Source: Chloroflexota bacterium
Lineage (GTDB): Bacteria > Chloroflexota > Dehalococcoidia > Dehalococcoidales > RBG-16-60-22
Length of the DNA: 22,126 bases
Assembly: GCA_016190585.1 (NCBI GenBank)
Contig: JACPQH010000053.1
Coordinates: 1 to 22,126, forward strand
Reading direction: 5' to 3'
Shown: positions 6,791 to 13,493 of the stretch, in pieces
Layout of the letters: every line of letters begins with the position of its first letter
Numbering within the stretch: the first letter of the stretch is position 1
The notes under the pieces: generated by a model
Database searches by the model: none
What the model saw: the letters and a program-made list of their open reading frames with translations, nothing else
Told to the model about the DNA's origin: nothing
Position numbers and translations under genes: made by a program

Positions 6791-6813
6791 CCCCTAAGCA
6801 TATCCTTAAGGGG
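6791..6813 (-). promoter_or_regulatory. Hairpin that can mask the ribosome site of the TM gene
   Basis: In the minus-strand RNA, CCCCTTAAG (6813-6805) can pair with CTTAGGGG (6798-6791), with one bulged A and a six-base loop. The 3' arm is the G-run that serves as Shine-Dalgarno sequence for the start at 6781. Transcripts entering from outside the element would contain the whole hairpin. Confidence 0.45.
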
Positions 6814-6827
6814 ATTATAGATTGCCT

Positions 6828-6858
6828 GACACTTCATGTAAATAGTACCATATGGTTC
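6828..6858 (-). repeat. Right inverted repeat of the mobile island
   Basis: Plus-strand blocks GACACTTCATGTAAATAGT (6828-6846) and ACCATATGGTTC (6847-6858) are the inverted counterpart of the left end at 4954-4988. Identity is about 26 of 31 positions once the extra TGGT on the left is allowed. The outermost four bases also form part of the palindrome at 6855-6881, so the tip may lie a few bases further in. Confidence 0.6.
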
Positions 6859-6881
6859 AGTATGTTTAATTATTACTGAAC
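6855..6881. promoter_or_regulatory. Palindromic operator candidate for the MarR/GbsR-like regulator
   Basis: GTTCAGTA (6855-6862) and TACTGAAC (6874-6881) are perfect 8-bp inverted arms with an 11-base AT-rich spacer. The element covers the place where the -35 would be for the -10 at 6889-6894 and ends 24 bases before the regulator start, a typical site for autorepression by a dimeric winged-helix regulator. Confidence 0.5.
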
Positions 6882-6888
6882 TAAATGC

Positions 6889-6894
6889 TATAAT
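6889..6894 (+). promoter_or_regulatory. Consensus -10 (TATAAT) just before the regulator start
   Basis: TATAAT at 6889-6894 lies ten bases before the ATG at 6905, so transcription would begin at about 6901 and the leader would be about four bases. The -35 region is weak (TTAATT at 6866-6871) and lies in the palindrome, suggesting regulated initiation. Confidence 0.5.
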
Positions 6895-6904
6895 TCAGGT
6901 AGTT

Positions 6905-7366
6905 ATGGCCATCACCGAGAAGGATTTCGTTGAGGAGATCGGGCTGGTCTTCGAGCAGACCGGTCTTCCACGCATGGCCGGGCGCATCCTCGGCTGGCTG
7001 ATGATATCAGAGCCGCCGCACCAGTCCACCGAGGAGCTGGGGGCGGCCCTGATGGCCAGCAAGGGCTCTATCAGCACCAATACCCGCCTCCTGATACAGA
7101 TCGGCTTGATCGAGCGGCTCGGCCTGCCGGGCGTCCGGCACGCCTACTTCCGCCTGCGGCCCAATGCCTGGCGGCAGGTCATCAACCGGAGCCAGGCGCA
7201 GCTCACGCTTCTGAGACAGCTTGCCGAGACGGGCATGGAGCTCGTGAAGAACAAGAACCCCATGACGCAGCAGTGGCTGGTGGAAATGAGGAGCATGTAC
7301 GCCTTTCTTGAGAAGGAGTTCCCCGCGATGCTCAGGCGCTGGGAGCTGCGCGGGCGCAAGGGGTAA
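6905..7366 (+). CDS. GbsR/MarR-type winged-helix transcriptional regulator
   Basis: A 153-residue DNA-binding protein. The N-terminal helix FVEEIGLVFEQTGLPRMAGRILGWLMI, then the helix-turn-helix STEELGAALMASKGSISTNTRLLIQIGLIERL and the wing LPGVRHAYFRLRP are typical of the GbsR/MarR-like group. The C-terminal helices (residues about 95-150) would form the dimer. It heads the exporter operon: the adaptor gene starts 25 bases after its stop. The likely role is to repress its own operon through the palindrome at 6855-6881; the inducer is unknown. There is only a weak AGG before the ATG, and the promoter is so close that the mRNA is probably leaderless. Confidence 0.85.
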   Translation: MAITEKDFVEEIGLVFEQTGLPRMAGRILGWLMISEPPHQSTEELGAALMASKGSISTNTRLLIQIGLIERLGLPGVRHAYFRLRPNAWRQVINRSQAQLTLLRQLAETGMELVKNKNPMTQQWLVEMRSMYAFLEKEFPAMLRRWELRGRKG

Positions 7367-7391
7367 CATTGCGAGGAATCTGGAGGTCTTT

Positions 7392-8840
7392 ATGAACAAG
7401 TGGCGGAAGCCAGGCACGGTATTTGTCTGCCTGGCGCTAGCGGCGTTAATCCTCCTGGCGGGCTGCACCCTGGGGACGCCCGAGACACCCGCCCAGCAGA
7501 TAAGGGTCAGCCGCGGCGATCTGACCGTCAGTATCAACGGCAACGGCTTTTTCCAGTCCCCCAATGATGTGCGGCTCACCTTCCCGATCTCCGGCCGCCT
7601 GGACAAACTCAATGTCAAAGAGGGCGACCATGTCACCAAGGGCGCGGTCCTGGCCCAGCTTGATACCGGCGCCCTGGAGCTGTCGCGCCGCCAGGCGGAG
7701 GTTTCGCTGACGCAGGCGAAGCTCGCCGAGACTCAGGCCCGGCTCGCCAGGCAGAGCGCGGAATACGAGCTATCCCGCATGGAGGACAAAAGGAGCGGGC
7801 TTCAGCTTGCCCTGCTGAAAACCGATATCGACATCCGGTCCGCGCAGTATAGCCTGGACAAGGCCCAGGATACCTACCGCTGGCCGGAGGTCGAGGTTTC
7901 CCAGGCGGAGGTCGACAAAGCCCGCAGCCAGGTGGAGTACGCCACGTTAAACCTGTCCACGGCCAGCACGCCGGAGGCCGCCGCCGTCTGGACCGCCGCC
8001 CTGGTCCGCGCCCAGGCCGTCCTTGACGCCGCCGAGGCCAAGCTCAAGGCGCAGCTGATAGGCTACGATACCGAAGAGGTGGCCATCAAGAAGATGCAGC
8101 TCGACGCCGCCCGGTCGGTGCGGGAGCAAGCGCAAAAGGACCTGGACGCCCTCATCGGGGAGTTCGCCGTCAAGCAGGCGCAGGTAGATGCCGCCGCCGA
8201 ATCCGTCCAGCAGGCCGGGGAATCGGTCAAGCTGGCGCAGCAGGCGCTGGACGAGGCCCGGAAGAGGCTCGATGAGGCCGCCATCGTCGCCCCGTTCGAC
8301 GGCTCGGTGGCCGGCAAGAGCGCCAGCGAGGGCGACACCGTAACCCCGGCCAGCATGATTGTCCGGCTGGTGGACGATACGTCCCTGGACCTCGTTATCG
8401 AGCTCGACGAGATAGATATCCCCAGCATCGCGCCCGGGCAGGAAGCCGTTATCGAGGTGGATGCCCTGCCGGGCCAGGCCTTTAAAGGCGAGGTGGTTTC
8501 CATTTACCCGGTCCCCAACACGGTCGGCGGCGTCGTCCTGTACAGCGTCAAGATAAACCTGCCGGCGGCACCGGAGTCCGGGCTGAGGATGGGGATGAGC
8601 GCCACGGCGGATATCGTGATGGAGACCAGGCAGGGCGTGCTGCTGCTGCCGAACCGGGCCATCGAACATGACAGCCAGGGAAAGCCGTTCGTCAGGGTAC
8701 CGGTCAACGAAGAGGTCCAGGAAAAACCCGTCGTTACCGGGCTCAGCGACGGCCTCAATACCGAGATTATCAGCGGGCTGAGCGAAAATGATATTGTTAT
8801 CGTCGGCGGCGCCAGGTCAACGGCCGGCGGCCTGTTCTAG
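7392..8840 (+). CDS. HlyD/MacA-family efflux adaptor lipoprotein
   Basis: A 482-residue adaptor for an ABC exporter. The start at 7392 is chosen because GGAGG lies five bases upstream and the next residues form a lipoprotein signal (VFVCLALAALILLAGC, lipobox LAGC, Cys25); an in-frame extension to 7308 would overlap the regulator and bury the signal. After the lipid anchor come the first half of the lipoyl-like barrel (GRLDKLNVKEGDHVTKGAVL, about 67-86) and a very long alpha-helical coiled-coil hairpin (about 92-295). The second lipoyl half follows (AAIVAPFDGSVAGKSASEGD, about 295-314), then beta-barrel and membrane-proximal domains. It sits between the regulator and the ABC genes. With no evidence here for an outer membrane, it may act as an extracytoplasmic collector. 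Confidence 0.9.
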   Translation: MNKWRKPGTVFVCLALAALILLAGCTLGTPETPAQQIRVSRGDLTVSINGNGFFQSPNDVRLTFPISGRLDKLNVKEGDHVTKGAVLAQLDTGALELSRRQAEVSLTQAKLAETQARLARQSAEYELSRMEDKRSGLQLALLKTDIDIRSAQYSLDKAQDTYRWPEVEVSQAEVDKARSQVEYATLNLSTASTPEAAAVWTAALVRAQAVLDAAEAKLKAQLIGYDTEEVAIKKMQLDAARSVREQAQKDLDALIGEFAVKQAQVDAAAESVQQAGESVKLAQQALDEARKRLDEAAIVAPFDGSVAGKSASEGDTVTPASMIVRLVDDTSLDLVIELDEIDIPSIAPGQEAVIEVDALPGQAFKGEVVSIYPVPNTVGGVVLYSVKINLPAAPESGLRMGMSATADIVMETRQGVLLLPNRAIEHDSQGKPFVRVPVNEEVQEKPVVTGLSDGLNTEIISGLSENDIVIVGGARSTAGGLF

Positions 8841-9524
8841 ATGATTGCCCTGGAAAACGTCACCAAGCACTACCAGCTCGGCAAGGTGCAGGTGCCTGCC
8901 CTGCGGGGAGTCAGCCTGAAGATTGAGGCGGGGGAGATGGTGGCCATTATCGGGGCGTCAGGCTCGGGCAAGTCTACTTTGATGAACATCATCGGCTGCC
9001 TGGACCGGCCGACCTCCGGCAAGTATTTCTTCGACGGCCAGGATGTCAGCCGGCTGGGGGAGAACGCGCTGGCCGCGATGCGCAACCGGAAGCTCGGGTT
9101 TGTTTTCCAGGACTACAGTCTCCTGACCCGGGAGACGGCGCTGTCCAATGTCGAGCTGCCGCTGGTCTACGCCGGCGTCCGGCAGAAGCGGAAAAGGGCG
9201 CTGGAAGCCCTGAAAAGGGTCGGGCTGGAGCCGCGGGCGAAACACAAGCCCACCGAGCTTTCCGGCGGCGAGCAGCAGCGGGTGGCCATCGCCCGGGCGC
9301 TGGTCAACAACCCTATCATCCTGCTCGCCGATGAGCCGACGGGCAACCTGGATACGGTCTCCACCGCGGATATTATGGCGGTTATCCGGCGGCTGAACCA
9401 GGAGGGGATTACCGTGGTGATGGTCACGCATGAGCTGGATGTGGCGCGGCAGAACCGGCGCATCATCAGGCTGATGGATGGCAAAATCGTCTCGGATGAG
9501 CCGGTCAGGAAGGATGCCGGATGA
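8841..9524 (+). CDS. ABC exporter ATPase (MacB/LolD type)
   Basis: A 227-residue ATP-binding subunit that would drive the permease encoded next to it. Visible motifs: Walker A GASGSGKST (38-46), Q-loop VFQDYSLL (88-95), signature LSGGEQQR (140-147), Walker B IILLADEPTGNLD (159-171) and the switch histidine H197 in VMVTHE. The GCLDRPTSG and GNLDT phrases are characteristic of the MacB/LolD/FtsE group. The ATG follows the adaptor stop codon directly, with no intervening base and no strong ribosome site, so translation is probably coupled. The 3' end overlaps the permease start by ATGA. All catalytic residues are present. Confidence 0.95.
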   Translation: MIALENVTKHYQLGKVQVPALRGVSLKIEAGEMVAIIGASGSGKSTLMNIIGCLDRPTSGKYFFDGQDVSRLGENALAAMRNRKLGFVFQDYSLLTRETALSNVELPLVYAGVRQKRKRALEALKRVGLEPRAKHKPTELSGGEQQRVAIARALVNNPIILLADEPTGNLDTVSTADIMAVIRRLNQEGITVVMVTHELDVARQNRRIIRLMDGKIVSDEPVRKDAG

Positions 9525-10771
9525 AGCTTGTTGATTCCCTCGTTATCGCCCTGAGATCGCTGTTCGGCAACAAGCTGCGCTCGTCGCTAACGATGCTGGG
9601 CGTCGTCATCGGGGTTGGCTCGGTCATTACCCTGATGTCGGTGGGGCGGGGCGCCGAGAGCCTCATCACCAGCACGCTGCAGGAGCTCGGCACCAACGTT
9701 CTCTTCGTCCAGCCGCGCAACCCGGACGCCCCCGGGGTGGCCAGTTTCTCCCCGGCTTTCACCATGCCGACCCTTACCCTGAAGGACGCCGACGCCATCG
9801 CCGAGATACCGGGCGTTATCGGCATCGCCCCGGTCAACGAGAATTTTGTCCGGGTGGTCGCCGGCAGTGAAGACGCCTCCGCCGTGCTTGACGGCAGCAC
9901 CCCCCGGTACCAGCAGATCTTCAACTACGGCCTGGCTGCCGGGCAGTTCATCACGGAACGGCACGTGGCCCGCCGGGACCAGGTGGTCGTACTGGGCAAC
10001 GCCGTGGCCGTGGGGCTTTTCGGCGACCGTGACCCCATCGGGCAGGTGGTGAAAATCAGCGACAAGCGTTTCACCGTCATCGGCGTGCTCGAGAAAAAAG
10101 GCGGCGCCATGTTCGGCGTCAGCTTCGATGACGTGGTGGTCACCCCGATCACGACCTACCAGACCCGCCTGTTCTCACAGCGGACCGCCACCGGCAAGGA
10201 CGCGGTACAGTCCATCGCCGTGCAGCTCGCCAGCGCCGGTATTATCGAGGAAGCCCGGCAAAATATTGAGGCCGCCCTGCGGAAGAATCACCGGCTGGCG
10301 CCGGATGCCAAAAGCGATTTCTCGGTGGTCAGCCAGGAGCAGATACTCGGCATCTTCACCCAGATAACCGGGGTCTTCACCATCGTGCTCGGCGCCATCG
10401 CCAGCATATCGCTCATCGTCGGCGGCATCGGCATCATGAACATCATGCTGGTCTCGGTGACGGAGAGGACGCGGGAGATCGGGATACGCAAAGCGGTCGG
10501 CGCCAAGCGGCGCGATATTCTGCTGCAGTTCCTCTTCGAGGCGGCGGCGCTCAGCCTGACCGGGGGCGGCATCGGCGTCGCCGGGGGCTGGGTGATATCA
10601 ACGCTCATCTCGCGTCTGGACATCGGCGGCGTGACGCTGAACACGGTGGTCTCGCCGGATATCGTCCTGCTGGCCCTGTCGGTCTCGGTGTTTATCGGGC
10701 TGGTATCCGGCATCTACCCGGCCATGAGAGCGGCCCGCCTGGACCCGATCAAGGCCCTGCACTACGGCTAG
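9521..10771 (+). CDS. MacB-type ABC exporter permease (MacB_PCD + FtsX domains)
   Basis: A 416-residue permease. TM1 (about 18-40, SSLTMLGVVIGVGSVITLMSVG) leads into a large extracytoplasmic core (about 45-275) of the MacB type. Three further helices follow in an FtsX domain (about 285-310, 337-365, 380-402), with the hallmark GGIGIMNIMLVSVTERTREIGIRKAVGAKR at the cytosolic loop. It ends with GIYPAMRAARLDPIKALHYG, the usual C-terminus. The start overlaps the ATPase stop (ATGA), so the two subunits are made together. With the adaptor at 7392 this forms a MacAB-like exporter of peptides, macrolides or lipids; the substrate is unknown. A bidirectional terminator follows 21 bases after the stop. 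Confidence 0.95.
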   Translation: MKLVDSLVIALRSLFGNKLRSSLTMLGVVIGVGSVITLMSVGRGAESLITSTLQELGTNVLFVQPRNPDAPGVASFSPAFTMPTLTLKDADAIAEIPGVIGIAPVNENFVRVVAGSEDASAVLDGSTPRYQQIFNYGLAAGQFITERHVARRDQVVVLGNAVAVGLFGDRDPIGQVVKISDKRFTVIGVLEKKGGAMFGVSFDDVVVTPITTYQTRLFSQRTATGKDAVQSIAVQLASAGIIEEARQNIEAALRKNHRLAPDAKSDFSVVSQEQILGIFTQITGVFTIVLGAIASISLIVGGIGIMNIMLVSVTERTREIGIRKAVGAKRRDILLQFLFEAAALSLTGGGIGVAGGWVISTLISRLDIGGVTLNTVVSPDIVLLALSVSVFIGLVSGIYPAMRAARLDPIKALHYG

Positions 10772-10792
10772 CCCTTGCCTTCGCGGGCAGCC

Positions 10793-10847
10793 AATAAAAA
10801 ACCCGCCCTTCCCGTTTCCCGGCTCATAACAGGGCGGGTCTTTTATT
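10793..10847. terminator. Bidirectional intrinsic terminator
   Basis: AATAAAA-A-ACCCGCCCT (10793-10809) pairs with AGGGCGGGT-C-TTTTATT (10831-10847): a nine-pair GC-rich stem, one mismatch, then seven A-T pairs. It has an A-tract on one side and a T-tract on the other, so it can stop transcription in both directions. It separates the exporter operon (plus strand) from the minus-strand division/ferredoxin block. Confidence 0.9.
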
Positions 10848-10865
10848 ATAGGGTAAAGCTGGACT

Positions 10866-11126
10866 TCAGGCCGGTTTCTCGCCGGGGTGCAGCTTCTGCC
10901 ACTTGGCCAGCAGTTCCTCGCGGCTCTCCTTGCGGGCTTCATCCGGCTTGCAGGCATCAACCGGGCAAACCTCGGCGCATTTGGGAGATTCGAAGTTGCC
11001 GACGCATTCGGTACACTTGTCCGGGTCGATGATGTAGACAGTGTCCCCCTCGGTGATGGCGATGTTCTGGCATTCCGGCTCGCAGGCGCCGCAGCTGATG
11101 CACTCCTCGGTGATTTTATATGCCAT
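10866..11126 (-). CDS. 2[4Fe-4S] ferredoxin (YfhL-like)
   Basis: An 86-residue electron-transfer protein with two cluster motifs: C9-I-S-C12-G-A-C15-E-P-E-C19, and C38-T-E-C41, an eight-residue insert, then C50-A-E-V-C54-P. The enlarged second loop is typical of the YfhL/Alvin ferredoxin group. The C-terminal tail (KPDEARKESREELLAKWQKLHPGEKPA) is charged and helical. The ATG has GGAGGAG three bases upstream. It is the last gene of the minus-strand block, 21 bases after coaD, and its stop is close to the bidirectional terminator. The partner is unknown; position next to coaD is a common bacterial arrangement. Confidence 0.93.
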   Translation of the reverse strand: MAYKITEECISCGACEPECQNIAITEGDTVYIIDPDKCTECVGNFESPKCAEVCPVDACKPDEARKESREELLAKWQKLHPGEKPA

Positions 11127-11147
11127 TATCTCCTCCTGATAATTTTT

Positions 11148-11639
11148 TTACACCAGGGATACCTTGCTTACTTTTTTACGCAGCGCCTGTGCTACCAGGG
11201 GCGGCACGAGGTCGCTGATGTTGCCGTCGAAACAGGCCACTTCCTTGAGCAGGCTCGAGCTGAGGAACTGGTACTCCTGGGATGCCATGAAGCACACCAG
11301 GTCCAGGTCCGGGTTCAGCTTCTTGTTCATCATCGCCATCTCGAACTCATGCTCGAAGTCAGCGCCCATTCTCAAGCCGCGCACCATGACCTGGGCCTTG
11401 GTCTGCCGGGCGAAGTCCACGACAAGGCCGCCGAAAGCGCAGACTTCGACGTTGGGCAGATGAGCGACGGCGCCCCGGGTCAGCTCGACCCTTTCATCGG
11501 TGTTGAAGAACAGGTTCTTGCTGGGGGTCCTGTAGACGGCGACAATCAGCCGGTCAAAAAGCCGCGAGGCGCGGGTGGCGATGTCTAGATGGCCGTTGGT
11601 AACCGGGTCAAAAGTTCCCGGGTAAATGGCTAGCGTCAC
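11148..11639 (-). CDS. coaD: Phosphopantetheine adenylyltransferase
   Basis: The fourth step of coenzyme A synthesis: transfer of AMP from ATP to 4'-phosphopantetheine. The 163-residue protein shows the nucleotidyltransferase motif YPGTFDPVTNGHLDI with T14-x-x-H17, the RGLR block (VMVRGLRMGADFEHEFEMAMMNKKL) and the family serine motif FLSSSLLKEV. The length is normal. The start is GTG, supported by AGGAGGAGGG about nine bases upstream, inside the end of rsmD. The two genes overlap by GTGA, so translation is coupled. rsmD-coaD is a classic neighbour pair in bacteria. Confidence 0.96.
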   Translation of the reverse strand: MTLAIYPGTFDPVTNGHLDIATRASRLFDRLIVAVYRTPSKNLFFNTDERVELTRGAVAHLPNVEVCAFGGLVVDFARQTKAQVMVRGLRMGADFEHEFEMAMMNKKLNPDLDLVCFMASQEYQFLSSSLLKEVACFDGNISDLVPPLVAQALRKKVSKVSLV

Positions 11640-12193
11640 GTTAAGCCCTCCTCCTTCCGATATATCGCGATGCAGCTATCGCCGTGCCGGTGTTCCTTAA
11701 CGAGCTTCAAGGCGGCGTAGCGGTCCTGCAGGGTCAGGTGCGGCGAGTGCGTTACCACAACGGTCGTACGCTCCCCGGCCAGCCGGGAGTTCGCCAGGGT
11801 GGTGATCACGGCGCCGATATTCCTGTTGGCGTACGGCGGGTCCACCAGTATGATGTTATACTCCTTGTCCAGGAAAGAGAGCGCCTTTTCAACATTTTTG
11901 CAATATACGCGCGCCTGCGACTCCAGCCCGGTCTTGGCGAGGTTCTCTTTGATTATAGCACAACAACGGGGTTCACGTTCAACAAAGTCCACCTCGCCCG
12001 CCCCGCGGCTCAGCGCCTCGATTCCCAGCGCCCCGGTCCCGGAAAACAGGTCAAGCACGCGGGACCAGTCGTCGTTCATATTTTCCAGGATGGAGAAGAT
12101 GGCCCCGCGTACCAGGTCGGTCGCCGGGCGGGTAGGCGTGCCGACGGGACCTTTAAGGTGATGCCCTTTGGCTCGGCCTGCGATTACGCGCAT
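11636..12193 (-). CDS. rsmD: 16S rRNA (guanine-N2-)-methyltransferase RsmD
   Basis: Methylates N2 of G966 (E. coli numbering) of 16S rRNA using S-adenosylmethionine. The 185-residue protein starts with the family sequence MRVIAGRAKGHHL, has TRPATDLVRGAIFSIL, the SAM-binding loop LDLFSGTGALGIEA (47-60) and the catalytic DPPY (118-121). It overlaps coaD at its 3' end by GTGA. No ribosome-binding site precedes the ATG; instead a near-consensus promoter ends ten bases upstream, so the message is probably leaderless. It lies 130 bases after ftsZ on the same strand. Confidence 0.94.
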   Translation of the reverse strand: MRVIAGRAKGHHLKGPVGTPTRPATDLVRGAIFSILENMNDDWSRVLDLFSGTGALGIEALSRGAGEVDFVEREPRCCAIIKENLAKTGLESQARVYCKNVEKALSFLDKEYNIILVDPPYANRNIGAVITTLANSRLAGERTTVVVTHSPHLTLQDRYAALKLVKEHRHGDSCIAIYRKEEGLT

Positions 12194-12202
12194 TACATAA
12201 AT

Positions 12203-12231
12203 ATCATATAGCTGGGCGTGGGAAGTGTCAA
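12203..12231 (-). promoter_or_regulatory. Sigma70-type promoter for rsmD-coaD-ferredoxin
   Basis: Read on the minus strand: TTGACA (12231-12226), a 17-base spacer, then TATGAT (12208-12203). This is a near-perfect promoter. Transcription would start at about 12196, three bases before the rsmD ATG at 12193. It lets rsmD, coaD and the ferredoxin gene be expressed apart from ftsAZ. Confidence 0.75.
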
Positions 12232-12323
12232 TTTTAGGCGTGGCCCCGGGTCTGGCAGGCAGGGATGGAGGGAGGCTGCGTTGCCGGGCGGCAGCCCCCC
12301 TCCGGTCGTGGCGCTGTGCGAGA

Positions 12324-13454
12324 TTAGTCTTTTACCTGCTGGGCGGTGGCCCTGGCCGGTTTGGCCTGGACCTGGGTGCCGAGTATCTGCCGCCGGAACA
12401 TGGGCCGCCGCAAGAAGGAAGGCACGTCCAGCTCCTCCTCCGTCTTGAGTCCCTTGAGGAGCTCGGACAGCTCGTCCTCTCGCTGGTTGGAGCTGGCGTG
12501 CAGTCCCGAGGTGAAGCCGGTGGTTATCAGGGTAATCTTGACTTCCTGCTCCTGGGTAGAGTCGTTCGATACGCCGAAGATGATATTGGCTTCGGGGTCA
12601 ACGGCCTGCTGGATGACGCGGGCGGCCTCGTTGACCTCAAACAGGGTCAGGTTGCTGCTGCCGAGGATGTTGAACATGACCGATTTAGAGCCTTCCACGG
12701 ACACATCGAGCAGCGGGCTGGACAGGGCGTCCTTGGCGGCGTCCGCCGCCCGGTTCGGGCCGGTGCCGCGCCCGATGGACATCCAGGCCGGTCCGGCATC
12801 CTTCATCACCGCCTTGACGTCGGCGAAGTCCAGGTTGATCATACCGGGTACGGTGACAACCTCGGATATCGCCTTGACGCCGTGGCGCAGCACGTCATCC
12901 GCTATCTTGAAGGCGGCGTCCACGCCGGTCTTCTGGTCGCAGAGCGAAAGCAAACGGTCATTGGGAATGATTATCAGGGTATCAACCTTGTCGACGAGCT
13001 GGCGCAGACCGTCTTCGGCGGTTTTCATGCGGTGCCTGCCCTCGAAAGCGAACGGCTTGGTCACGATGGCGATAGTCAGGGCGCCGGTCTCTTTGGCCAC
13101 CTGGGCGACCACCGGCGCCGAGCCGGTACCCGTGCCGCCGCCCATGCCGGCGGCAATGAATATCATATCGGCCCCGGACAGGGCCTCGCGGATCTCATCG
13201 CGGCTCTCTTCAGCGGCCTTGCCGCCCAGCACGTTGTTGCCCCCCGCCCCGAGACCGCGGGTAAGCTTCTCGCCGAGCTGGAGCCGCACCGGAGCCTCGG
13301 ACAGCGCCAGCGCCTGGGCGTCGGTGTTCGCCGTGATAAACTCGACCCCGTGGACCTCCTCGACCACCATCCGGTTGACGGCGTTGCTGCCGCCGCCGCC
13401 CAGGCCGACGACTTTGATCTTTACCGGGCAGCTAATAAAACTCTGTTTAGCCAT
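12324..13454 (-). CDS. ftsZ: Cell division tubulin homologue FtsZ
   Basis: The GTP-binding protein that polymerises into the Z-ring at midcell. The 376-residue sequence shows VVGLGGGGSNAVNRM, the tubulin signature GMGGGTGTGSAPVVA (102-116), the switch region RHRMKTAEDGL and the T7 synergy loop NLDFADVKAVM. The core is followed by the linker and a C-terminal DVPSFLRRPMFRRQ segment that resembles the tail peptide for FtsA binding, then about 23 more residues. The ATG has AGGAGGG four bases upstream. The gene lies 39 bases after ftsA. There is no mur gene in the cluster. Confidence 0.98.
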   Translation of the reverse strand: MAKQSFISCPVKIKVVGLGGGGSNAVNRMVVEEVHGVEFITANTDAQALALSEAPVRLQLGEKLTRGLGAGGNNVLGGKAAEESRDEIREALSGADMIFIAAGMGGGTGTGSAPVVAQVAKETGALTIAIVTKPFAFEGRHRMKTAEDGLRQLVDKVDTLIIIPNDRLLSLCDQKTGVDAAFKIADDVLRHGVKAISEVVTVPGMINLDFADVKAVMKDAGPAWMSIGRGTGPNRAADAAKDALSSPLLDVSVEGSKSVMFNILGSSNLTLFEVNEAARVIQQAVDPEANIIFGVSNDSTQEQEVKITLITTGFTSGLHASSNQREDELSELLKGLKTEEELDVPSFLRRPMFRRQILGTQVQAKPARATAQQVKD

Positions 13455-13493
13455 TTTCCCTCCTTCTTGGTACTGCTCTTTTTAATAAAATGT

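Larger units (their letters stand above)
4954..6858. mobile_element. Putative insertion sequence with IS240-type transposase and two small membrane-protein genes
   Basis: This 1.9-kb stretch is visibly AT-rich between GC-rich neighbours and contains a DDE transposase. Both edges carry related inverted sequences (see the two repeat entries): a 12-base block with one mismatch and a 19-base block with four mismatches, with an extra TGGT on the left. Inside are a plus-strand two-TM protein (5066-5278), the minus-strand transposase (5359-6447) and an overlapping minus-strand TM/coiled-coil protein (6416-6781). I see no convincing target-site duplication, so the exact tips are uncertain and the copy may be old. 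The right edge touches the promoter region of the exporter operon at 6905. Confidence 0.7.

Noticed and set aside
7308..7391. Longer start of the adaptor lipoprotein at 7308
   Set aside because: It would overlap the regulator gene and place 28 residues before a clean lipoprotein signal; GGAGG supports 7392.
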